This document shows positions 1 to 5,277 of a stretch of 5,277 nt of DNA, one piece after another. The stretch covers positions 1-5,277 of the forward strand of contig JBCCEV010000213.1 in the NCBI GenBank assembly GCA_039030125.1, in the 5' to 3' direction. The stretch's first letter is position 1; the number at the start of each line of letters is the position of its first letter. The notes beneath the pieces were generated by a model. That model made no database searches. It had not been told where the DNA came from and was given only the letters and a program-made list of their open reading frames with translations. The position numbers and the translations under genes are program-made. The DNA is from JBCCEV01 sp039030125 (GTDB lineage Bacteria; Pseudomonadota; Gammaproteobacteria; Ga0077536).

Positions 1-490
1 CTGCGCCGGCCTATTGCACGACGAGAGTCATGGCCCTGAGAAAACGATTCGCGCAGTAGACGCCGACTTTATGATGGAGAATATCCGCGTCAATACGCTG
101 CCCACGCTTATGCTTGCGCGGCATTTCTCCCCCGTACTGAAACGCAGTTTGTCACCGCTGTTTGCTACGGTATCTGCGAAGGTGGGCAGTATTGCCGACA
201 ACCGACTGGGCGGTTGGTACAGTTATCGACTCTCCAAAGCCGCGCTCAATATGGCCATCAAGACGCTCAGTATTGAATGGCGACACGCAAATCCGCGCGG
301 GGTCGTCGCAGCGCTGCACCCTGGCACCAATGACACAGCGCTATCGCAGCCCTTTCAGAAAAACGTGCCGCCTTCGAACCTGATGCTACCTGAAGAGTCG
401 TGCGAGGCAATGGTCGATGTATTGCAAGGGCTGACGCCCGCCAATAGCGGTAAGTTCTGGGCGTGGGATGGGGAAGAGTTGCCGTGGTAA
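1..490 (+). CDS. Short-chain dehydrogenase/reductase (SDR), C-factor/CsgA-like, 5'-truncated
   Basis: This is the C-terminal two thirds of a cytoplasmic NAD(P)-dependent SDR; the Rossmann N-terminus with the nucleotide-binding glycines lies before the window. The open frame runs in from the left edge (first full codon at 2) and reads CAGLLHDE, the remains of the SDR N-x-A-G motif, so the TTG at 14 is internal and not a start. The active-site Tyr-x3-Lys is in YRLSK, with Tyr at 224-226 and Lys at 236-238; the preceding VSAKVGSIADN stretch supplies candidate catalytic serines. The tail (HPGTNDTALSQPFQ, then GKFWAWDGEELPW) matches the C-factor-like SDR subgroup as I recall it, including the usual C-terminal Asp-Gly and Pro-Trp. 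The frame ends at TAA 488-490. The substrate is unknown. CsgA of Myxococcus is the best-known relative, but a signalling role should not be transferred. It lies 162 bases upstream of the peroxidase gene on the same strand. Confidence 0.88.
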   Translation, partial: CAGLLHDESHGPEKTIRAVDADFMMENIRVNTLPTLMLARHFSPVLKRSLSPLFATVSAKVGSIADNRLGGWYSYRLSKAALNMAIKTLSIEWRHANPRGVVAALHPGTNDTALSQPFQKNVPPSNLMLPEESCEAMVDVLQGLTPANSGKFWAWDGEELPW

Positions 491-652
491 GGCGAGTGTG
501 TAGGGAAAATTATTCGCGACTGGATTTCGCCACTCGAAAACGGCTGATCCAGCCAATTCAAACCTGCGTAAAAGTTGGGTAGGGTGTGCTTAACGCGACG
601 ACCAAGAACTGTTGTAAGGATGTGGCCGCCGCAACTATCAGAGTAATTCACT
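491..652 (+). other. Intergenic region between SDR and peroxidase genes
   Basis: This 162-base gap holds no convincing gene. It contains a short hairpin at 542-554 (GGCTG-ATC-CAGCC) and a 6-base inverted repeat CTGGAT/ATCCAG at 520-525 and 547-552. Neither is followed by a T-run, so no intrinsic terminator is evident after the SDR gene. A promoter for the peroxidase gene may lie here, but I see only weak matches to sigma-70 boxes. The peroxidase start has a weak Shine-Dalgarno (AGAG at 640-643, 9 bases before the ATG). The two genes could be co-transcribed or independent. Confidence 0.4.
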
Positions 653-1198
653 ATGCTTACGCTAAGAAACGCTTTTGTTCTGTGCCTTTTGCTTGTTCCA
701 GGCTTAGTGAGCGCTAACTGCAGTTCACTGTTGGATTTTAGTGCGCAAAAACTACGTTCGAGCGATACCGTGAATTTTTGCGAACGCTATCAAGACAAGG
801 TGTTGTTAGTGGTGAACACCGCCAGTAAATGTGGATTTACCCCGCAGTTTGAAGAGCTTGAAGTGCTCTACCAAAAGTACCGCGACAAGGGCTTGGAGAT
901 TGTCGGGTTTCCCTCGGATGATTTTGCCCAGGAGCACGATGACAGCGAGGCCATCGCGGAGGTGTGTTACATCAACTACGGGGTGTCCTTCACCATGTTG
1001 GAGGCGAGTCAGGTGCGCGGCGATGCCGCCAACCCGTTGTTCAAAGCCTTAGCTGAGGCAACGGGCAGCACACCCAAGTGGAATTTCAGCAAGTATCTGA
1101 TCGGTCGGGACGGGGGTGCGCTCGAACATTTCGGCTCGTTTATATCGCCGGTTGGCAGCAAGCTGGAAGACGCCGTTATCGGCGCTCTGGGAAGTTGA
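653..1198 (+). CDS. Exported glutathione peroxidase family protein (FPSDDF variant)
   Basis: This 181-residue thiol peroxidase of the glutathione peroxidase (GPx) family probably reduces hydrogen or lipid peroxides. Residues 1-21 form a Sec-type signal peptide: Arg5, a hydrophobic core at 8-18, and a VSA cleavage site before Asn22, so a periplasmic location is likely. The peroxidatic Cys60 sits in NTASKCGFTPQFEELE, and Trp143-Asn144 of the catalytic WN motif is in PKWNFSKYL. The usual FPCNQF motif reads FPSDDF at 86-91, so the catalytic Gln position is Asp90. Cys105 in AEVCYINYGVSF aligns with the resolving Cys of thioredoxin-dependent GPx enzymes. Cys23 and Cys43 flank the mature N-terminus and could form a disulfide. 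There is no selenocysteine, and the protein has the usual length for the bacterial family plus a leader. The ATG at 653 gives the complete signal peptide; an in-frame TAA at 644-646 rules out a longer start. The natural reductant is unknown, since glutathione is scarce in the periplasm. The E. coli homolog is BtuE, which is cytoplasmic. Confidence 0.92.
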   Translation: MLTLRNAFVLCLLLVPGLVSANCSSLLDFSAQKLRSSDTVNFCERYQDKVLLVVNTASKCGFTPQFEELEVLYQKYRDKGLEIVGFPSDDFAQEHDDSEAIAEVCYINYGVSFTMLEASQVRGDAANPLFKALAEATGSTPKWNFSKYLIGRDGGALEHFGSFISPVGSKLEDAVIGALGS

Positions 1199-1213
1199 TT
1201 CTGTTCTGCTAGG

Positions 1214-1238
1214 CCTCTCTCCCAGATTGGGAGAGAGG
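1214..1238. terminator. Palindrome between convergent genes, probable bidirectional terminator
   Basis: An 11-base perfect inverted repeat (CCTCTCTCCCA, loop GAT, TGGGAGAGAGG) begins 16 bases after the peroxidase stop and lies 23 bases beyond the flavoprotein stop on the other strand. The position between converging genes and the stable stem fit transcript-end formation for both. Neither side has a proper T-tract (TTGCAAG on the plus strand, CCTAGCAG on the minus strand), so it may work as a weak terminator, a 3'-end stabiliser, or be a member of a dispersed palindrome family. The stem is certain; the function is inferred. Confidence 0.55.
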
Positions 1239-1261
1239 TTGCAAGAATGTGGGAGTGCGGA

Positions 1262-3673
1262 TTAACCCCGCATGCGCGATCCGTCAGGATCATACAGTGG
1301 CCCGGCTTGAATTTCCGCCGGGTACATTTCTCCTAAAATTTCGACTTCAACTTTGGTACCTGCAACGGCGTGTTCGGTCGGCACATAACCCAGCGCCATC
1401 GATTTTTTGATGTGGTGCGCGTATCCGCCCGATGACACGTAACCGATTGCTTCGCCATCTTTAAGAATGGCCTCGTCATTGGAAACATCGATACCGTCGA
1501 CGTCGATTACCAGTGATACTAGTTTTTTACTTGGGCCGGTTTCTTTCTCTTTCAGCGCCGCCGCTTTGCCGACAAATTCCTTATCCCAATTGATGAAGAA
1601 ATCGAGTCCGCTTTCTGCCGCGGTAAAGTCGGGGCGGAAATCCAGGGTCCAGGCCCCCCAGGCTTTTTCTAAGCGCATCGACATCAATGCGCGCGCGCCG
1701 TACCAGCGGTAACCCAAATCAGCGCCGGCTTCCTCGATTGCTTCGGCGAGACGAATGAGATATTGCGGATGACAGTAAATCTCGTAACCCAGTTCACCGG
1801 AGAAACTGATGCGCGACAGGATTACCGGCACATCGCCAACCACGCTGCGTTTGATATCGCGGAACTTGAGGCCCTCGGCGGAGACGTCTTCGCGGGTAAT
1901 CCGCGACAATAGCTCGCGTGATTGGGGCCCGGACACGGAAATGCCGTGCCAATCGTCGGAGACGTTGCGGTAAGTAACGCCCGACTCTGGGAGGCGCGCT
2001 TCGAACCAGCGGCGATGCGCTTCTTGCATGGCGCCGGAGCCAAACAACATAAAGTGCTCTTCATTGAAAGTCGCCACGGTCAGGTCACCGTAGAGCTTGC
2101 CCGCTTCGGTCAGCATTGGCGTGAGTGTGATGCGGCCGGGTTTTGGAATTCGACCGGCTAACACATGGTCGAGAAACTCGCGTGCGCCCGGGCCTGTGAA
2201 TTCGTGTTTGGCAAAGTTGGCGACTTCCACCCCGGCCACCGCAGTGCGCACCGCTTCAATCTCGCGCGCCACATAGTCGAAGGAGCGATTGCGGTGGAAC
2301 GTGGGTTCCTCGTAGGCGTCTTCCGGGCTGTCGGCAAACCACAGCGCGTTCTCGAGACCAAAGCCTTGATCCATTCGCGCCCCTTTGGCGACCAGCCGGT
2401 CGTAGAGTGCGGTGGTCTTTTGGGTGCGACCTTTGGGCAGTGTTTCATTCGGAAAGGTCATGACGAATCGGCGCTCGTAATTTTCCGTCGATTTGATTGT
2501 GCCCCAGTCCGGGGTTGCCCAGTCGCCGAAACGCGCCACGTCCATAGCCCAGACGTCGATGGTCGGTTCTCCCTCGATCATCCATTCCGCCATGGTGCGA
2601 CCGACGCCGCCGCCTTGGCAGAACCCGGCCATCACACCAACCGCGCACCAGTAGTTGGTCATACCCGGAACGGGACCGATCATCGGGTTACCGTCGGGAC
2701 CGAAAGTAAACGGGCCGTTGATGGTGCGTTTGATGCCCGCTTCGCCCAGCGCCGGGATGCGCTCAAAGGCCATTTCCAAACGGTCGGCGATTCGCTCCAA
2801 ATCGGGGTTGAGCAGTTCGTGACCAAAGTCCATGGGAGTGCCGCCCACTTTCCATGGAGTGCCGCGTGGCTCGTAGGTGCCGAGTAACAGACCGTCGTGC
2901 TCCTGGCGGAAGTAAATGTTGGCCTCGTAATCGATCCCGCAGGGCAGGCGCTCTTCGCGCTCGGCGATTTCAGGGATCGACTCAGTAATAAGGTAGTGGT
3001 GTTCCATTGGCTGCACGGGCAGAGGGAGATTGGACATATCGCCCACTTCGCGCGCCCACAAGCCGCCACAGTTAACGATCATTTCGGCGTGAACATTGCC
3101 CTTGGGCGTTATCACGTCCCAGGTGCCGTCACTGCGCTGTTTGGTTTCGGTCACGGGCGTGTGAGTGTAGTACTTGCCTCCGATGGCTTTCGCTGCTTTG
3201 GCAAAGGCGTAGGTGGCACCGGATGGATCAAGATCGCCGTCCTGGTCGTCCCACAGCGCGGCCAGGTAGTGCTTGGGGTCGATCAGCGGGTGGCGATCGG
3301 CTACCTCGCGGGGCGAGATAAACTCCTGCCTTAATCCCATGTAGCGCGCCTTGGAGCGCTCGCGTTTGAGGTAGTCATACCACTCCTGTGTGGAGGCGAG
3401 GTAGAAGCCGCCGGTCATGTGCATCGACAGGGACTGACCAGAGAGTTCTTCGATTTCTTTGTAGAGATCGATGGTATAGCCCTGCAAGCGGGAGATATTG
3501 GGATCCGAGCTGATTGTGTGGATTTGCCCGGCTGCATGCCACGACGAGCCTGACGTCAATTCGTCGCGCTCTAGCAAAATGGTGTCTTTCCACCCGTACT
3601 TGGTCAGGTGGTACAAAATTGAACAACCGACGACACCGCCGCCGATAATGACTACTCTTGCTTGGGTTTCCAC
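1262..3673 (-). CDS. Dimethylglycine/sarcosine dehydrogenase-type flavoprotein with GcvT-like domain
   Basis: This complete 803-residue protein probably oxidises an N-methyl group of a tertiary or secondary amine (dimethylglycine, sarcosine or similar) with FAD and passes the one-carbon unit to tetrahydrofolate as 5,10-methylene-THF. Residues 1-365 are a DAO-type FAD domain: the dinucleotide-binding GGGVVG is at 11-16, and His46 in SSWHAAG matches the histidine that carries FAD covalently in mammalian DMGDH. EHHY at 224-227 and Tyr254 in IYFRQE fall where active-site His and Tyr are expected. A linker (FAO_M-like) spans about 366-425. Residues 425-705 are the GcvT-like folate barrel, with DDWHGISVSGPQ at 573-584, SGELGYE at 625-631 and RLEK at 667-670. 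The GcvT C-terminal barrel (about 715-795) ends in LYDPDGSRMRG. The start is GTG at 3671-3673, with a good Shine-Dalgarno and an in-frame TAA 7 codons upstream, so no longer start is possible. No signal peptide is seen; it is presumably cytoplasmic. It lies downstream of the MttB-like gene. Sequence alone does not separate dimethylglycine from sarcosine or a related amine. Confidence 0.92.
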   Translation of the reverse strand: METQARVVIIGGGVVGCSILYHLTKYGWKDTILLERDELTSGSSWHAAGQIHTISSDPNISRLQGYTIDLYKEIEELSGQSLSMHMTGGFYLASTQEWYDYLKRERSKARYMGLRQEFISPREVADRHPLIDPKHYLAALWDDQDGDLDPSGATYAFAKAAKAIGGKYYTHTPVTETKQRSDGTWDVITPKGNVHAEMIVNCGGLWAREVGDMSNLPLPVQPMEHHYLITESIPEIAEREERLPCGIDYEANIYFRQEHDGLLLGTYEPRGTPWKVGGTPMDFGHELLNPDLERIADRLEMAFERIPALGEAGIKRTINGPFTFGPDGNPMIGPVPGMTNYWCAVGVMAGFCQGGGVGRTMAEWMIEGEPTIDVWAMDVARFGDWATPDWGTIKSTENYERRFVMTFPNETLPKGRTQKTTALYDRLVAKGARMDQGFGLENALWFADSPEDAYEEPTFHRNRSFDYVAREIEAVRTAVAGVEVANFAKHEFTGPGAREFLDHVLAGRIPKPGRITLTPMLTEAGKLYGDLTVATFNEEHFMLFGSGAMQEAHRRWFEARLPESGVTYRNVSDDWHGISVSGPQSRELLSRITREDVSAEGLKFRDIKRSVVGDVPVILSRISFSGELGYEIYCHPQYLIRLAEAIEEAGADLGYRWYGARALMSMRLEKAWGAWTLDFRPDFTAAESGLDFFINWDKEFVGKAAALKEKETGPSKKLVSLVIDVDGIDVSNDEAILKDGEAIGYVSSGGYAHHIKKSMALGYVPTEHAVAGTKVEVEILGEMYPAEIQAGPLYDPDGSRMRG

Positions 3674-3678
3674 TTTCT

Positions 3679-3683
3679 CTCCC
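3679..3683 (-). promoter_or_regulatory. Shine-Dalgarno deciding the GTG start of the flavoprotein gene
   Basis: Read on the minus strand, GGGAG is followed by a 5-base spacer (AGAAA) and then GTG at 3673-3671. This fixes the unusual GTG start, because the frame is closed by a TAA at 3697-3695 and no ATG lies between. Confidence 0.75.
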
Positions 3684-3688
3684 GATTC

Positions 3689-3737
3689 TATCTGTTACAT
3701 CGCTATCCGCTGGCTACAAGGATAGGTTTTATCTGTT
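3689..3737. repeat. Short direct and inverted repeats in the gap between the mttB-like and flavoprotein genes
   Basis: The 101-base gap (3674-3774) contains TATCTGTT twice (3689-3696 and 3730-3737, 41 bases apart). Between the copies is an inverted repeat CTATCC (3703-3708) / GGATAG (3720-3725) with an 11-base loop. There is no T-run after the hairpin in the transcribed direction, so it does not look like a terminator. It could be an operator, an mRNA processing hairpin, or chance. The repeats are visible; any function is speculative. Confidence 0.3.
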
Positions 3738-3774
3738 TGCCCCGGTTGGCAGGGTGTGGTTGCTGGGAAACGTC

Positions 3775-5277
3775 TCAGTACCACGCATCCTCCATCGACG
3801 CCTTCTTCTTTGCAATAAACTCGCACAGTTCCTCGTCTTTTGCTGCGTCGAGAGGGGGCGCTTCGTATTCGTTAAGGACGGCCTTCCAGCGCTCGTTGGC
3901 ACGCACGACCGAGTCCTTCGATCCCTCGTCTTCCCACTGCTCGAAACTCTCGGAGTTCGATAGGGTCGCATCGTAGTACGCGGTTTGATAATTCGCCATG
4001 GTGTGTGAGTTGCCCAGCATATGATCGCCCGGTTGTGCCTCTTGATAGGCATCGACAGCCAAGCCGTTGTGGTCGCAGGCGACACCTTGCAGCATGCGCT
4101 GGTAACCGCCCAAGCGATCGCAATCCATCATAAACTTTTCGATATTGGTCACCAGCCCCGCCTCGCTCCAACCCGCTGAGTGCAGGGTGTAGTTCGAGCC
4201 ACCAAGTGCGGTGGAGTGCATGCTGTCGGCGCTTTCAGCGGCGGACTGGGCATCGGCCAGTTTGGACGCGGTCAGCGAGCCGCCGCAGCGAAGTGGCACA
4301 CCGAGACGTCGCGCGAGCTGTCCAACCATGTAGTTCGACATAGTCGGTTCGGGCATGCCGAATGTGGGGGCACCTGACTTGAGGCTCATTGAAGACAGGA
4401 AATTGCCAAGGACAAACGATGACCCAGGTCGCACGAGCTGACTGAGGGCGCCGCCGGCCATCGCCTCCGCCAAGGCTTGGGCGACTGCGCCGGCTACGGT
4501 TACCGGACCCATCGCGCCGCCCAAAATAAACGGCACGACGATAATGCCCTGGTTGGCGCCGCAGTAGGTGCGAATCGCGTGGGTGGCGACCTTGTCGAAC
4601 ATCAGCGGCGAATTGACGTTGACGTTGCCCATCACGCAGCAGTTCTCCTCCAGAAAATCGGTGCCGAACAAAATACGCGTCATTTCTACCGAGTCTTCGC
4701 AGCGCGATTTCTCGGTGATCATGCCAAGGTAGGGCTTGTCTGAATATTTGATATGCGAGTACACGATATCAAGGTGTCGCTTGTTCACCGGCACATCGCA
4801 GGGCTCGACCAAAATGCCGCCGGAGTGGTGCAGATAGGGTGTCGAGTAGGCGAGCTTGATCAAACGTTGCAGGTCTTCAAGTGCACCGTAGCGGCGGCCC
4901 TCATCCAAGGAGCGATAGAACGGTGCGCCGTAAATCGGTGCAAACACTTGGTTGGTGCCACCGATCTTGACCGTGCGGGCCGGATTGCGCGCCTGCTGCG
5001 TAATAACCTTCGGTGCGGTTTTGAGTAGCTCGCGACACATGCCTTCGGGCATCCGCACCCGCTCGCCCTTCACATCGGCTCCGGCCTCACGCCAGATATC
5101 GAGGGTTTCCGGGTCGTCGCGAAAATCAATACCGATTTCCTGCAACAGGTAATCGGCCTGGTTTTCGATCGCCACCAGCGCCTCTTCGTCCAGAAAATCG
5201 AAGTACGGAATCTTGCGCTCGATATACGCGGGTGCCGCTGGACCAGTATCGCGAGCCTGAGTCCGAGAACGGCGACC
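3775..5277 (-). CDS. Trimethylamine methyltransferase (MttB) superfamily protein, non-pyrrolysine, 5'-truncated
   Basis: The gene enters from the right edge; 500 codons are visible and the start is missing. The frame stays open through 5277 and reads an Arg-rich GRRSRTQARD followed by IERKIPYFDFLDEEAL, typical of MttB-family N-termini, so the GTG at 5173-5175 is internal and probably only a few residues are lost. Numbering from the edge, family landmarks are the Ala/Gly-rich stretch around 261-285 ending QLVRPGSS, GAPTFGMPEP at about 302-311, CGGSLTASKLADAQ at about 331-344, and a C-terminal GDHMLGNSHTMANYQTAYYD at about 417-436. It ends in TGA at 3777-3775. Characterised relatives demethylate quaternary or tertiary amines and pass the methyl to a corrinoid protein: MttB (trimethylamine, pyrrolysine enzyme) and the non-pyrrolysine MtgB (glycine betaine), MtpB (proline betaine) and MtcB (carnitine). 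No in-frame amber codon is present and the length is normal, so this is a non-pyrrolysine type. The substrate is unknown; a betaine is the best guess given the DMGDH-type gene 101 bases downstream. Confidence 0.9.
   Translation of the reverse strand, partial: GRRSRTQARDTGPAAPAYIERKIPYFDFLDEEALVAIENQADYLLQEIGIDFRDDPETLDIWREAGADVKGERVRMPEGMCRELLKTAPKVITQQARNPARTVKIGGTNQVFAPIYGAPFYRSLDEGRRYGALEDLQRLIKLAYSTPYLHHSGGILVEPCDVPVNKRHLDIVYSHIKYSDKPYLGMITEKSRCEDSVEMTRILFGTDFLEENCCVMGNVNVNSPLMFDKVATHAIRTYCGANQGIIVVPFILGGAMGPVTVAGAVAQALAEAMAGGALSQLVRPGSSFVLGNFLSSMSLKSGAPTFGMPEPTMSNYMVGQLARRLGVPLRCGGSLTASKLADAQSAAESADSMHSTALGGSNYTLHSAGWSEAGLVTNIEKFMMDCDRLGGYQRMLQGVACDHNGLAVDAYQEAQPGDHMLGNSHTMANYQTAYYDATLSNSESFEQWEDEGSKDSVVRANERWKAVLNEYEAPPLDAAKDEELCEFIAKKKASMEDAWY

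Noticed and set aside
14..490. TTG at 14 as start of a short SDR protein
   Set aside because: The preceding codons continue the SDR motif (CAGL), and an SDR without its Rossmann N-terminus would not bind cofactor; the gene is cut by the window edge.
557..585. Possible sigma-70 promoter for the peroxidase gene (TTCAAA, 17 bases, TAGGGT)
   Set aside because: The spacing is right, but the boxes match consensus at only about 4 of 6 and 3 of 6 positions, which is expected by chance in a sequence of this length.
620..646. Eight-codon mini-ORF (MWPPQLSE) just before the peroxidase gene
   Set aside because: The purine-rich AAGGA overlaps the ATG and so cannot serve as its ribosome binding site; nothing else suggests a leader peptide.
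712..721. Lipoprotein signal (lipobox) in the peroxidase leader, because Cys23 lies near the cleavage site
   Set aside because: The residues before Cys23 are Ser-Ala-Asn; Asn at -1 does not fit a lipobox, while Val-Ser-Ala before Asn22 is a good signal peptidase I site.
2830..2866. Near-identical tandem repeat CCATGG(G)AGTGCCGC
   Set aside because: It lies in coding sequence and reflects two Gly-Thr-Pro motifs in the flavoprotein (GTPW and GTPM); one copy has an extra base and there are only two copies, so no repeat element is indicated.
2165..2887. 240-codon plus-strand open frame inside the flavoprotein gene
   Set aside because: It lies wholly antisense to a conserved, well-supported gene, has no recognisable domain, and is the kind of open mirror frame GC-rich coding produces. 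The same holds for the other antisense frames at 1922-2161, 2897-3334, 4477-4743 and 4753-5028.
3775..5175. GTG at 5173-5175 as start of the MttB-like protein
   Set aside because: The frame stays open for 34 more codons to the window edge, and those codons encode residues typical of the MttB-family N-terminus, so the true start is outside the window.

Overview
The window looks like a piece of a bacterial chromosome, most likely from a gammaproteobacterium and plausibly a marine heterotroph. That placement rests on recalled family resemblance (a C-factor-type SDR, an exported FPSDDF-type glutathione peroxidase homolog, and an MttB-family/DMGDH-family pair) and on moderately GC-rich coding, so it is tentative. 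Coding density is high, with four protein genes. I see no tRNA, rRNA, CRISPR array, insertion sequence or phage gene.

Layout: positions 1-490 (+) hold the 3' part of a short-chain dehydrogenase/reductase whose N-terminus lies outside the window. After a 162-base gap comes a complete glutathione peroxidase family gene at 653-1198 (+) with an export signal. A near-perfect palindrome at 1214-1238 sits between this rightward pair and a leftward pair and probably marks the 3' ends of both transcripts. On the minus strand, 1262-3673 encodes an 803-residue flavoprotein with an N-terminal FAD/amine-oxidase half and a C-terminal GcvT-like folate-binding half (dimethylglycine/sarcosine dehydrogenase type). 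Upstream of it, 3775-5277 (-) encodes nearly all of a trimethylamine methyltransferase (MttB) superfamily protein without pyrrolysine; its first few residues lie beyond the right edge.

The two minus-strand genes are in the order mttB-like then dehydrogenase, 101 bases apart with no obvious terminator between them, and probably form one operon. The likely theme is stepwise N-demethylation of a quaternary amine such as glycine betaine. The MttB-family protein would remove one methyl group from the quaternary nitrogen, and the flavoprotein would oxidatively remove a methyl group from the resulting tertiary amine and pass the carbon to tetrahydrofolate. The substrates are inferred. No corrinoid protein gene is in the window, so the methyl acceptor of the first step is open. 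The SDR and peroxidase are a separate transcription unit with a possible role in redox stress; nothing in the sequence ties them to methylamine metabolism.
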